Below, in pieces: positions 1-8,357 of a DNA stretch of 64,000 nt; positions within the stretch are counted from its first letter, which is position 1; each line of letters opens with the position of its first letter. The notes beneath the pieces are model-generated. The model saw only the letters and a list, made by a program, of their open reading frames with translations, had not been told where the DNA came from and searched no databases. The position numbers and the translations under genes were made by a program. The DNA is taken from positions 434,001 to 498,000 of the forward strand of contig NZ_VWSH01000004.1 in the NCBI RefSeq assembly GCF_008629695.1, written 5' to 3'. Origin of the DNA: Taibaiella lutea (GTDB lineage Bacteria; Bacteroidota; Bacteroidia; Chitinophagales; Chitinophagaceae).

Positions 1-115
1 TAGCAATAATTCTTTCTGCTATCTGCATTACAATTTCTTCGCCTTCAATAGCACAGGGCCCTGCCATCAGAAAAAAATTGCCGGAATTATATTTTTCTTT
101 AAAAAGAGATTTCAT
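1..115 (-). CDS. kdsA: 3-deoxy-8-phosphooctulonate synthase, N-terminal fragment
   Basis: Only the first 38 codons are present; the gene runs leftward off the window. The translation has the motif FFLMAGPCAIEGEE about 14 residues from the start. This is the signature of the N-terminus of KDO-8-phosphate synthase, which condenses PEP with arabinose 5-phosphate to make the KDO precursor of lipid A inner core. The start is the ATG complementary to 113-115. A DAHP synthase of the same fold is the main alternative, but the short leader before AGPC fits KdsA better. It follows surface-sugar genes rfbG and rfbF on the same strand, which suits a role in LPS. Confidence 0.75.
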   Translation of the reverse strand, partial: MKSLFKEKYNSGNFFLMAGPCAIEGEEIVMQIAERIIA

Positions 116-222
116 TCTTGAGATTGTAAGAAATTAGATATTAGACATTAGAAAATTGATGACTGAAGCTTTATTAAACAGCCCTTCTAAGCTGTAATTT
201 GTAATCTTTAGCCTGGAATTTA

Positions 223-825
223 TCAATGCATCCTGTCTCCTCTCGGCTTCAAATCTTTTAAAATATTTTTTTCGATTTGCAGCCAATCAGACCATGTTTT
301 GCGCACCAAATCTTCTTCAAAATAAACTTTGGCAATATCCAGAAATAAGCGATAGTGGCCTGCTTCAGATATCATGAATTTATGATAGAAGTTACGCAAA
401 GGCTCTTCCTCAATATGCAAGCTTAAAAGCCTGAAACGCTCACAGCTACGGGCTTCTATCAATGCACAAATCATCAGCTTATGCAACAACCTGTCTTCGC
501 TTGATATATTTTTAGGCTCATTTTGCAACAATAAATTTACGTATTCATCCTTTCGTTGTTTGCCAAAAGTCAATCCACGTTTTTTCAATTCGGCCAATAC
601 CATTCTGAAATGCCCCCACTCTTCTGTTACTACCGGCGCCAATGCTTCCACCAATTCCGTTTTATCATGATATTTCTGAATCAGCGAAATGAATTGCGTT
701 GCTGCTTTTTGTTCACAAAAAGCATGATCAGTCAAAATATCCTGTAATGAAATGGCAGCGATATCTACCCAACGCGGGTCGGTAGGAAGTTTCAGGCCAA
801 GTATGGTATTTTCGGTTGTACTCAA
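223..825 (-). CDS. miaE: tRNA-(ms2io6A37) hydroxylase MiaE
   Basis: A 200-residue ferritin-like diiron protein. MiaE hydroxylates the isopentenyl group of 2-methylthio-isopentenyl-adenosine-37 in tRNA. The N-terminal LGLKLPTDPRW motif and DHAFCEQKAA are typical of the family. All the expected iron ligands can be seen: E38, E69/H72 in EEWGH, E124 and E129 in EARSCE, and E154/H157 in EAGHY. Length equals that of the family. It lies 39 bp downstream of rfbG on the same strand and 107 bp before kdsA, so it may be read from the same transcript, although its function is unrelated to sugar synthesis. Confidence 0.9.
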   Translation of the reverse strand: MSTTENTILGLKLPTDPRWVDIAAISLQDILTDHAFCEQKAATQFISLIQKYHDKTELVEALAPVVTEEWGHFRMVLAELKKRGLTFGKQRKDEYVNLLLQNEPKNISSEDRLLHKLMICALIEARSCERFRLLSLHIEEEPLRNFYHKFMISEAGHYRLFLDIAKVYFEEDLVRKTWSDWLQIEKNILKDLKPRGDRMH

Positions 826-864
826 TTCTATAAATTAAAAAGTAAAAAATTGAAATTCAAAATT

Positions 865-1941
865 CTAAAGACCGGAAAGGTTCATATAGTTTTGAATTTG
901 CTCTAAACATTTTTCAGCGGCGCATTGCTCTTTATTCGCATACCAGTCTGCCGTAACTTGTATTGCTTTTGCAGCATCATATTTTGGCGACCATCCCAAT
1001 GTATCTTTTATCTTCTGATTATCCAGCATCAACAAATTCGCTTCATGCGGATTATTAGCATTCTGTTCAATAGAATAATTGCCTTTACCAAAGCTATTAA
1101 TAAATTTCCTGGTAACAGTTTCAACATCCAGTATATCTGTTTTTTCAGGTCCGATATTGAATGCTGTTGCCAATGAGACCGGTTCCTCCAACATTTTTTC
1201 TGCCAGAGACAGATAAACAAATAGTGGTTCTAACACGTGTTGCCAGGGCCTTACAGCTTTGGGATTACGCAATACCACATCTTCATTATGCTCGATAGCA
1301 CGAACAATGTCCGGAATAATTCTATCTGCTGCAAAGTCGCCGCCACCTATCACATTACCTGCACGTACAGAAGCTATCGATTTTTGATGCTCATGGTATT
1401 TTGAAGGATTAAAAAAAGAATTCCTGTAAGATGCAATGGCTATCTCACAGGCAGCTTTACTTGCGGAATACGGATCGTAGCCGCCCAGTTTTTCGTCTTC
1501 ATTAAACGCATTGCCTGATTCATTATTTTCATAAACCTTATCTGTTGTAACCATGATGCCTACACATGGCTTTTGCAAGCTACGCATGGCTTCCAATACA
1601 TGAATGGTTCCCATTACATTTGTTTCGAAAGTCGTAACAGGATGTTCATAGCTGTAACGCACCAAAGGCTGCGCTGCCAGATGAAAGACAAAATCAGGCT
1701 CGAAGCGCACCATTTCTCCTTTCAATAAATGCGCATCCTTCAAATCGGCAATAACAGAGGCATAACAAAGTTTGTCTCCTTCAATCTGATTATATAAATC
1801 ATTATCATTTTCAGGAGCCAAAGCATAGCCTTTTACTATTGCACCGAAATGATGTAGTATCTGTAAAAGCCAACTTCCCTTAAAACCGGTATGTCCGGTA
1901 AGGAAAACGCGTTTACCCTTAAATGTTTCTTGTAAATTCAA
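865..1941 (-). CDS. rfbG: CDP-glucose 4,6-dehydratase
   Basis: A 358-residue short-chain dehydrogenase of the extended epimerase/dehydratase type. It converts CDP-D-glucose to CDP-4-keto-6-deoxyglucose, the branch point to 3,6-dideoxyhexoses and other O-antigen sugars. The NAD-binding motif GHTGFKG is at residues 16-22, HLAAQPLVRYSY at about 87-98, and the catalytic Y158-x3-K162 in DPYSASK. The GHTGFKGSWL opening and QPLVR are specific to RfbG among relatives. Its substrate is made by rfbF, encoded just upstream on the same strand; the two are separated by an ORF6N-domain gene. A 7-bp tandem repeat lies directly before its start. Confidence 0.92.
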   Translation of the reverse strand: MNLQETFKGKRVFLTGHTGFKGSWLLQILHHFGAIVKGYALAPENDNDLYNQIEGDKLCYASVIADLKDAHLLKGEMVRFEPDFVFHLAAQPLVRYSYEHPVTTFETNVMGTIHVLEAMRSLQKPCVGIMVTTDKVYENNESGNAFNEDEKLGGYDPYSASKAACEIAIASYRNSFFNPSKYHEHQKSIASVRAGNVIGGGDFAADRIIPDIVRAIEHNEDVVLRNPKAVRPWQHVLEPLFVYLSLAEKMLEEPVSLATAFNIGPEKTDILDVETVTRKFINSFGKGNYSIEQNANNPHEANLLMLDNQKIKDTLGWSPKYDAAKAIQVTADWYANKEQCAAEKCLEQIQNYMNLSGL

Positions 1942-1978
1942 TTAAAAATTAAAAATTAAAAATTAAAAATTAAAAATT
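1941..1978. repeat. ATTAAAA microsatellite
   Basis: About 5.4 perfect copies of the 7-bp unit ATTAAAA fill the whole gap between the stop of the ORF6N gene and the start of rfbG. Slippage here would change the spacing before the rfbG start codon without altering either protein. Confidence 0.9.
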
Positions 1979-2499
1979 CAGTTTCCTTTTGTTTTAAAGC
2001 CAATTGGTGTTCTTTCTTTTGGTAATTCTTTTGCGACTTCATCATCCAATAAATTTTCAATAGCATCATAAATCTGATTCAACTGAGCATCATGATTGGA
2101 AACACGTTCTTTAATCTGTGCAATTTGTTCAATTACATCAGCATATTGAATTGCCATTTTGCGCAATGCTATAAAAGCCCGGACAATCGCAATATTCATC
2201 TTTCGCGCCTTTTCGCTTTTCAGAACGCTTGCCAACATAGTTACGCCATGTTCTGTAAAAGCAAATGGTAAATATCTGGTTCCACCGTGCTTTGAGGTCA
2301 CAAATTGTGACCTCAAGTCTTGAAATTCTTCTTTTGTAAGCCGAAACATGAAGTCTTCAGGAAATAAGTCATTATTTCGCTTTACCGCCTGATTAAAAAC
2401 TTTAGTTTCTACTTCATACAACACAGCTAAATCAAAATCAAGCATTACTTTCTGTCCTCGTATCTCATAAATTCTTTGTTGAATTACTTGTAATTCCAT
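1978..2499 (-). CDS. ORF6N-domain DNA-binding protein
   Basis: A 173-residue protein with an N-terminal ORF6N domain (residues about 5-90), recognised from the opening VIQQRIYEIRGQKVMLDFDLA, LYEVETKVFNQAVKRN and RFPEDFMF-like segment. The domain is known from phage antirepressors and KilA-N-type regulators and is assumed to bind DNA. After it comes GTRYLPFAFTEHGVTMLASVL, the typical ending, then a helical tail of about 60 residues. The gene splits rfbF from rfbG on the same strand, with 71 bp on one side and 36 bp of tandem repeat on the other. It is probably mobile or phage-derived cargo. No other phage gene is near. Confidence 0.85.
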   Translation of the reverse strand: MELQVIQQRIYEIRGQKVMLDFDLAVLYEVETKVFNQAVKRNNDLFPEDFMFRLTKEEFQDLRSQFVTSKHGGTRYLPFAFTEHGVTMLASVLKSEKARKMNIAIVRAFIALRKMAIQYADVIEQIAQIKERVSNHDAQLNQIYDAIENLLDDEVAKELPKERTPIGFKTKGN

Positions 2500-2570
2500 C
2501 GGGGTTTAAAAATTTTGTCCTGTAAAAAAATGCAGTTAAATCCCCGGTTTATTGGTTTTTGATTATAAAA

Positions 2571-3344
2571 CTACCATTTTTTCCATGCCGCACCTTTTAC
2601 CCACATCTCTTCCAATTCTTCTTTTTCCCTCAATGTATCCATAGCCTTCCAGAATGAATGATGCTTATATGCAGCAATCTGGCTATCGGCAGCTAAAGCA
2701 TCCATTGGATCGCGTTCCCACATAACAGGATCCATGTCACCGTTCAGATAATTTTTTATTTCAGGATTCAACACAAAAAAACCGCCATTAATCCATGTCC
2801 CGCTTTCTTCCGGTTTTTCTTCAAAAGAATCTATTGTCCCGTCTTCCTGCATTTTAATGACACCAAAACGACTTGTGGCCTGTATAGCCGTCATTGTGCA
2901 GACTTTTCCCGATTGTTTGTGAAAATCCAGTAAAGCATTAATATCAACATCACTTACACCATCGCCGTAAGTCAACATGAACGGCTCATTATTAGTATAT
3001 GGCAATACACGTTTCAATCTTCCGGCAGTCATTGTATCCAGGCCCGTATCTATTAATGAAATTTTAAAAGGCTCTGCATTGTTTTGGTGAATCTCTGTGG
3101 TATTATTAGCTAAATCAACCGTCAAATCAGCATTATGCAAAAAGTAATTGGCAAAATATTCTTTAATAATCCAGCCTTTATAACCCAGGCAAATGATGAA
3201 TTCTGTATGACCATACGCTGCATAAATCTTCATAATATGCCATAATATCGGTTTCCCGCCTATTTCTATCATAGGTTTCGGACGCAAGGTAGATTCTTCA
3301 GATATACGTGTGCCGCGGCCTCCGGCAAAAATGACTACTTTCAT
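2571..3344 (-). CDS. rfbF: glucose-1-phosphate cytidylyltransferase
   Basis: A 257-residue nucleotidyltransferase that makes CDP-glucose from CTP and glucose 1-phosphate, feeding rfbG. The signature FAGGRGTRISEEST is at residues 5-18, followed by RPKPMIEIGGKPILWHIMK. An upstream in-frame ATG would add 17 hydrophobic residues; the ATG complementary to 3342-3344 gives the normal family length and places the nucleotide-binding loop at the N-terminus. A TATATTTG -7 element lies on this strand at 3377-3384, inside the longer reading, which also supports the shorter start. It is the first gene of the leftward sugar cluster. Confidence 0.92.
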   Translation of the reverse strand: MKVVIFAGGRGTRISEESTLRPKPMIEIGGKPILWHIMKIYAAYGHTEFIICLGYKGWIIKEYFANYFLHNADLTVDLANNTTEIHQNNAEPFKISLIDTGLDTMTAGRLKRVLPYTNNEPFMLTYGDGVSDVDINALLDFHKQSGKVCTMTAIQATSRFGVIKMQEDGTIDSFEEKPEESGTWINGGFFVLNPEIKNYLNGDMDPVMWERDPMDALAADSQIAAYKHHSFWKAMDTLREKEELEEMWVKGAAWKKW

Positions 3345-3376
3345 TAGATTGAATAGAAAAATAAAGGAATATTCCG

Positions 3377-3384
3377 CAAATATA
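3377..3384 (-). promoter_or_regulatory. -7 promoter element of rfbF
   Basis: The minus strand reads TATATTTG, matching the Bacteroidota consensus TAnnTTTG, 32 bp before the rfbF start. No clear TTG is seen at the expected -33 spacing, so this is a partial match. Confidence 0.45.
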
Positions 3385-3518
3385 GCAAAGAACAAACCGT
3401 TTCATTTGAAGAAAAAGAAAATAAATGATTATTATACAAATAATAAAATACGGCATCTTTATATTTTATAAAACATAAACATTAAGGCTTATCGTGTATG
3501 TATGTGGACTCATTTTAT

Positions 3519-3526
3519 TAGCTTTG
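3519..3526 (+). promoter_or_regulatory. -7 promoter element of the EnvC-like gene
   Basis: TAGCTTTG matches TAnnTTTG and lies 26 bp before the ATG at 3553. No TTG at the -33 spacing is clear. Its position inside the longest open frame favours the internal start. Confidence 0.45.
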
Positions 3527-3552
3527 CCAATCCTGAATTTAGAATTTCGCCT

Positions 3553-5013
3553 ATGCGTCTATATAGCATTTTAATTATTTTCTTTCTGAGCCTTAGTATT
3601 GTTACTAATGCACAGCAGCCTAACCGAAGCGATCTGGAAAAACGCAGAACCAATTTATTGGATGAAATTGCGAATACGCAAAGTCAGCTGGAAGCCACGA
3701 AAAAAGATAAGAAGGCCACGATGGGCCAGTTGAATGCATTGATGGCAAAACTAAAAGCACGTCAAAAGCTGATTGGTAACATCAATTCAGAACTGGACAA
3801 GATTAACGGAAATATTACTATGTCGGCTACTGAAATTCAAACACTGAATAACAATCTTGCAACATTGAAAATGGCTTATGCGCAATCTATACGTTATGCT
3901 TATAAGCACAGGGTCAACCAAAATATGATTGCATTTCTTTTTTCGGCAAAAGATTTCAATGATGCCATCAGAAGAATGCAATACCTGCGCAAATACAGGG
4001 ACTACAGGAAAGAGCAGGCCGAAAAAATACGGGTTACACAAGGCAAACTTACCAATCAAATTAGTGTGCTGAATGCTCAGAAAAATGAGAAAGGTAAATT
4101 GCTGCAGGTTGAAGAAGTACAGAAAAATCAGATTCAGTCTGAAACACAACAAACCAACCAGGTAGTAACCGAGCTTCGTGGACGTGAGAAAGAGTTAATG
4201 ACTCAGATTCAGTCAAATCAACGTACGGCAAGAAAACTGGAAGCTTCCATTAAAGACCTGATACGCAAGGAAATTGAAGCAGCACGTAAAAAGGCCCTTG
4301 AGGAAGCAAGAAAAAAAGCAGCAGATGAAGCGCTTGCTAAAAAGCGTGCGGACGAAGAAGCAAGAAGAAGAACAGCAACTTCAAATAACAGTTCCAATAG
4401 TGGTGGTTATCAATCAGGTGGTGTAACACTTAATACGGGTTCCGGAGCAACTGCAACAAATAATCCGCCGTCTTCCAAACCGAATAGCAACAATAACAAT
4501 CCTGCTCCGGCTGCAAAGCCGCCGGCAACGGTTAATGTTCAGGAGCCGGAAAGGCCTTCCTATAAATTGAGTTTAACGCCTGAGGTTCAGAACTTATCGA
4601 ATAGTTTTGCGGCAAGCAAAGGACGTTTACCCTGGCCTGTGGAAAAAGGATTTATCTCAAGTTATTTCGGCAAGCATCCGCATCCGCTTTTTCCGAATGT
4701 AACGATTGACAACAATGGTATTGATATCACAACGGACCCGGGGGCTTCAGTAAGAGCGGTGTTCTCCGGTACAGTTCAGGCAGTTACGACTATCAGCGGC
4801 ACTGTTATTATGATTAATCACGGGGAATATTTCACCATTTACAATAACCTTTCAGGCGCTAATGTGCGTGCAGGCGATAAAGTTTCAGCAAAACAAGTTA
4901 TTGGCCGTGCAGGCAGGAACGACGAAGGTGACAATATGGTGAACTTCCAGATATGGAAAATTGTAGGAAACAGTTCTGTTCCGGTTGATCCTTCAGGCTG
5001 GATAGCACGATAA
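3553..5013 (+). CDS. EnvC-like M23-family murein hydrolase activator
   Basis: A 486-residue secreted protein. A signal peptide (about residues 1-21, ending NAQQ) is followed by a long coiled coil rich in Lys, Glu and Gln (about 25-260), an Ala/Lys/Arg-rich stretch, an Asn/Ser/Pro linker (about 275-330) and a C-terminal LytM/M23 domain. This is the EnvC architecture. The zinc ligands of active M23 peptidases are altered: the usual HxGxD reads NNGID and the final HxHFE-like motif reads MVNFQIW. It is therefore probably not a peptidase but an activator of cell-wall amidases in the periplasm during division. The longest open frame starts 17 codons earlier; the ATG at 3553 leads directly into the signal peptide. 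It stands alone and is closed by a strong hairpin. Confidence 0.85.
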   Translation: MRLYSILIIFFLSLSIVTNAQQPNRSDLEKRRTNLLDEIANTQSQLEATKKDKKATMGQLNALMAKLKARQKLIGNINSELDKINGNITMSATEIQTLNNNLATLKMAYAQSIRYAYKHRVNQNMIAFLFSAKDFNDAIRRMQYLRKYRDYRKEQAEKIRVTQGKLTNQISVLNAQKNEKGKLLQVEEVQKNQIQSETQQTNQVVTELRGREKELMTQIQSNQRTARKLEASIKDLIRKEIEAARKKALEEARKKAADEALAKKRADEEARRRTATSNNSSNSGGYQSGGVTLNTGSGATATNNPPSSKPNSNNNNPAPAAKPPATVNVQEPERPSYKLSLTPEVQNLSNSFAASKGRLPWPVEKGFISSYFGKHPHPLFPNVTIDNNGIDITTDPGASVRAVFSGTVQAVTTISGTVIMINHGEYFTIYNNLSGANVRAGDKVSAKQVIGRAGRNDEGDNMVNFQIWKIVGNSSVPVDPSGWIAR

Positions 5014-5020
5014 TATCCTT

Positions 5021-5074
5021 CAAACATAAAAGCAAAAGCTACCTGAAATCAGGTAGCTTTTGCTTTTATGTTTG
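5021..5074. terminator. bidirectional terminator hairpin
   Basis: A perfect 26-bp inverted repeat with a 2-nt centre lies between convergent genes ending at 5013 and 5082. Runs of T follow the GC-containing stem on both strands. Confidence 0.9.
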
Positions 5075-5081
5075 AGCTAAA

Positions 5082-5522
5082 TTAAAATTCTTCGTCTTCC
5101 TGATCAATGTCAGGATTGTTGACATTATTTGGCATGTCCAAATCTTCTCCCATATCGAAAAACACATCCTGGCCTGAACTTTCATTCAAAGGCTCGCCAT
5201 CTTCGTCTGTTTCATCCAGTAAATCAGAACCTATTGCTTCATCGCTATCCATATCTGTACCTGCTTCTTCCAGTAATGCAATTTCCTGAGGTGAAATATC
5301 AGTAGTTCCATCAATTAATTCATCTGCCTCATCTTGTTCTGCTGCTAATTCATTTTCATCTTTGTATTCTTTTGATTCAGGTTCGGGCAAATCGCGCGGC
5401 AATCTGTAATCATCGTCTGAGGCCGGCATACGTTCAATTTCTTCTCCTGCAAGATGTTGCGTTTTTCTATCTACTTCGTTTTTATGCAGTTGGTTATCAC
5501 CCTTTTGGTTATTATTTCCCAT
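5082..5522 (-). CDS. highly acidic hypothetical protein
   Basis: A 146-residue protein dominated by Asp and Glu, above all in the C-terminal two thirds (for example AAEQDEADELIDG and DIDQEDEEF at the end), and lacking signal peptide, membrane segment or cysteine. The start MGNNNQKGDNQLHKNEVD is chosen at 5522; a longer frame adds 11 residues of unlikely composition. Such acidic, probably disordered cytoplasmic proteins are common but uncharacterised in Bacteroidota. No function can be given. It is convergent with the EnvC-like gene and shares the terminator at 5021-5074. Confidence 0.7.
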   Translation of the reverse strand: MGNNNQKGDNQLHKNEVDRKTQHLAGEEIERMPASDDDYRLPRDLPEPESKEYKDENELAAEQDEADELIDGTTDISPQEIALLEEAGTDMDSDEAIGSDLLDETDEDGEPLNESSGQDVFFDMGEDLDMPNNVNNPDIDQEDEEF

Positions 5523-5647
5523 GATTTTGCTGTTTGTTTCAGTATTTAACAGCAATTTTTAAGGAAAGTTTCATTTCTCTCAAAGATTAACACAAGACAT
5601 TGTTTCAAAGGTTAAATGATGCTGTCTCTATTTCCGCGTTGGCAACC

Positions 5648-5880
5648 CAAGTACTTGAGCGCCTCCCAAACGTCCGGCTGACAAATCAAGTACCTGGGAA
5701 CCTTCCCCGAAAGTCCGGCGGATAAACCAAGCACTTGAGAACCTTCCCGGGACGTCCGGCTAATAAACCAAGTACTTGAGAGCCTTCCCGGGACATTCGG
5801 CTGATGAATCAAGTACTTGGGAACCTTCCCGGAACGTCCGGCTGAGAAATCAAGCGCTTGGGCGCATCCTCCTGACATGT
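5648..5880. repeat. 41-bp tandem repeat array (minisatellite), about 6 copies
   Basis: Units begin at 5648, 5687, 5728, 5769, 5810 and 5851, giving periods of 39, 41, 41, 41 and 41 bp; the last copy is partial. Each unit contains the palindrome CAAGTACTTG or a variant, a CTTCCCGGGA-like second palindrome, and GTCCGGCTGA. The array fills the gap between the acidic protein and the ROK kinase. As 41 is not a multiple of three, open frames through it are not conserved between copies, so it is not coding. Much richer in G+C than its surroundings. Confidence 0.92.
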
Positions 5881-5948
5881 AAATTTGACAAAAAGGGTAG
5901 ATTGCCTATTGTGTATCTTATTCTTTTTTCACGAAATCTCCTGAAATA

Positions 5949-6923
5949 TTATTCCCAGGCCAAGGCTGCTGCACCTAAAATAGCTGCATCTCTTTCAGAT
6001 AAGCCGGAAGGAATAATGTCAATTTTATTTTTATAGATGCTTAATAAGTTCTCTTCCATGTATTTTTTAGTTGGCTCCAATATAAAATCGCCTGCTTTTG
6101 CAAGGCCGCCAAATAAAATAATGGCTTGCGGACTGGTATAAGCTACTGCATCTGCCAATGTCTGGCCTAATATTCTTCCTGTAAAATCAAATATAGCAGT
6201 TGCGGTTGGATCTCCCTCCAACGCTGCTTTATGAATGCCACTTGAAGTAATTTCCGCTCCTCCTTTATAGATTGGCAATAACCAGTTCTCCGGCATTGTG
6301 CTTTCATCTTCTGTTGAGGCTTCAAGCATTTCATGAGCGGTAAGCACAATTCCTGTAGCTGAAGAATAGCGTTCCAGACAACCCCGTCTCCCGCAATTAC
6401 ACAATCTGCCGTCACGCACTGCTATTACATGTCCTAATTCGCCTGCAAAGCCATCGTGTCCGTATATCAGTTGTCCGTTGGCCACAAAACCGCTACCCAG
6501 ACCGGTACCCAGCGTTATCATAATGAAATTCTTCATGCCTTTTGCTGCACCGTAGGTCATTTCTCCTATTGCCGAAGCATTCGCATCATTGGTAATGGTT
6601 GCAGGAAGGTCGAAAGCATCTTCAAGCAATTGACGCAAAGGAATAACTTCCTTCCATGGCAGATTGGGCGCAGGCTGTATTTCGCCGGTATAATAATTTG
6701 CATTGGGCGCGCCCGCACCGATTCCCTTTATTTCATCCCGGCCAAAATGGTTGATATGCGATTCGAGACATGCTTTAATAGCCTTTACAAAATGAGCCGG
6801 CGTAGCATAATCTGCAGTTTTTATATGCTCCTCAACCAATATTTCGCCATGACGGTTAACAATGCCACTGGTTGTATTGGTACCACCTATATCTATTCCT
6901 ATTGAAAATTTTTTGGGCTGCAT
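5949..6923 (-). CDS. ROK-family sugar kinase (glucokinase-like)
   Basis: A 324-residue cytoplasmic ATP-dependent sugar kinase. The phosphate-binding motif GIDIGGTNTTSG is at residues 9-20, the catalytic region NDANASAIGE follows at about 110, LGTGLGSGF binds sugar/ATP, and the ROK zinc site is present as GHVIAVRDGRLCNCGRRGCLE. The likely reaction is phosphorylation of glucose or a related hexose. The start MQPKKFSIG at 6923 is used; the longest frame would add 21 residues that overlap the promoter and start of the divergent sugar transporter. The 52-bp divergent spacing to that transporter suggests coordinated uptake and phosphorylation of one sugar. Confidence 0.88.
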   Translation of the reverse strand: MQPKKFSIGIDIGGTNTTSGIVNRHGEILVEEHIKTADYATPAHFVKAIKACLESHINHFGRDEIKGIGAGAPNANYYTGEIQPAPNLPWKEVIPLRQLLEDAFDLPATITNDANASAIGEMTYGAAKGMKNFIMITLGTGLGSGFVANGQLIYGHDGFAGELGHVIAVRDGRLCNCGRRGCLERYSSATGIVLTAHEMLEASTEDESTMPENWLLPIYKGGAEITSSGIHKAALEGDPTATAIFDFTGRILGQTLADAVAYTSPQAIILFGGLAKAGDFILEPTKKYMEENLLSIYKNKIDIIPSGLSERDAAILGAAALAWE

Positions 6924-6924
6924 G

Positions 6925-6954
6925 TTGGTTATTTGAAAAAAGGCTTTAAGTTTA
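6925..6954 (+). promoter_or_regulatory. promoter of the sugar MFS transporter
   Basis: TTG at 6925-6927, a 19-bp spacer and TAAGTTTA at 6947-6954 resemble the Bacteroidota promoter TTG-N19-TAnnTTTG with one mismatch in the last base. Transcription would begin about 6960, which would exclude the ATG at 6955 and favour the one at 6976. Confidence 0.45.
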
Positions 6955-6975
6955 ATGCCTGATATAAGAATCTTT

Positions 6976-8259
6976 ATGGGAGACAATAATACAAAAAATA
7001 AAAGTTACGGATTTGCGCTTTTCCTCATCGGATGTTTATTTTTCATTTTCGGTTTCATTACCTGGAGCAACAGTCAATTGATACCTTATCTGAAGATCGC
7101 CTGCCAGTTGAGTGACACACAATCTTATTATGTGGCAAGCGCTTTCTTTGCGGCTTATTTTGTAATGTCTGTCCCCTCTTCTTTTGTATTGAAAGCTACA
7201 GGATTTAAAAAAGGTATGTCATTGGGCTTGCTGATAATGGCTTTGGGTGCTTTGTTGTTTATTCCTGCCGCCAAAGACCGTAATTATGCTTTGTTTCTGA
7301 CCGGGTTGTTTATCATTGGCACCGGGCTTGCTTTACTGCAAACAGCTTCCAATCCTTATGTCACTGTTTTGGGTCCGATTGAAAGCGCAGCAAGCCGCAT
7401 CAGCATTATGGGCATCTGCAATAAAGTAGCAGGCATATTGGCCGTGTATGTTTTAGGAAGCATTACACTTAATAATGTGGATGCGTTGAAAGCAAAATTA
7501 TTGACTTTAAGCCCTGCTGAAAAAAATATTGAATTGAATGCATTAGCGTCAAAAGTTATCGGGCCTTATACCATTATTGCAATTGTATTGGCAGCATTGG
7601 CTATTATTTTGTATTTCATTCATTTGCCTGAAATCAAAGATGAAGAAAATGTTGTTGAAGAAATTGCTGAGATAAAACAAAAGACTATCTGGAGTTATCC
7701 GCACATGCTTTTAGGGGCTTTGGCCATTTTCTTTTATGTAGGTGTAGAGGTAATCAGTTATGATACATTTGCAGGTTTCGGGGAGGCTTTGGGCTATTCG
7801 CTTGATACGGCAAAACATTTTGCGACTTATACCGGTTATGGTCTTTTGGCGGGTTATGTTTTCAGCATATTTGCCATTCCGGCAATTATTGATCAAAGAA
7901 AAGCATTAATTATAGCGACCCTGTTAAGCATGTTGATGGTATTACTTTCTATGTTTACAAAAGGGATTCCCGCTGTGGTTTGTTTTGCTTTATTAGGGTT
8001 TACCAATTCTGTTATGTGGCCTGCTATATGGCCTTTAGCATTGACCGGTGTCGGTAAGTTCACCAAATTAGGAGGCGCATTATTGGTGATGTGTATTGTG
8101 GGAGGTGCGGTATTGCCGCCATTGTATGCAAAGCTTGCAGAACAAATGGGTTCAAAACAACTGGGCTATGTGATAATGATCCCCTGCTACCTGTATATAC
8201 TTTACTTTGCCGTAAAAGGATATAAGCTCAAAAACATATCAACGTCAACCGGGAAATAG
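6976..8259 (+). CDS. sugar MFS transporter, FucP/GluP family
   Basis: A 427-residue inner-membrane protein with about 12 hydrophobic segments. The opening helix GFALFLIGCLFFIFGFITW, then NSQLIPYLK, and the segment QTASNPYVTVLGP are characteristic of the fucose/glucose-galactose proton symporter family. The substrate cannot be told from sequence; the ROK kinase encoded divergently 52 bp away points to glucose, N-acetylhexosamine or a similar hexose. An in-frame ATG at 6955 would add seven residues; 6976 is preferred from promoter position. No glycosidase or regulator is adjacent. Confidence 0.88.
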   Translation: MGDNNTKNKSYGFALFLIGCLFFIFGFITWSNSQLIPYLKIACQLSDTQSYYVASAFFAAYFVMSVPSSFVLKATGFKKGMSLGLLIMALGALLFIPAAKDRNYALFLTGLFIIGTGLALLQTASNPYVTVLGPIESAASRISIMGICNKVAGILAVYVLGSITLNNVDALKAKLLTLSPAEKNIELNALASKVIGPYTIIAIVLAALAIILYFIHLPEIKDEENVVEEIAEIKQKTIWSYPHMLLGALAIFFYVGVEVISYDTFAGFGEALGYSLDTAKHFATYTGYGLLAGYVFSIFAIPAIIDQRKALIIATLLSMLMVLLSMFTKGIPAVVCFALLGFTNSVMWPAIWPLALTGVGKFTKLGGALLVMCIVGGAVLPPLYAKLAEQMGSKQLGYVIMIPCYLYILYFAVKGYKLKNISTSTGK

Positions 8260-8357
8260 ACAATAGATAAATGCTGTTGTAATGATATCCTGAAATTGAG
8301 ATACATTGACGATCTTGTGAATCCTTATATTGTCGGCTATTATTGTCAAACCTGATT

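Noticed and set aside
5612-5880. 88-residue coding frame on the minus strand and a second one on the plus strand, or a CRISPR array
   Set aside because: Both frames are made by the 41-bp tandem repeat, whose period is not a multiple of three; translated units do not repeat in frame. Units have no distinct spacers.
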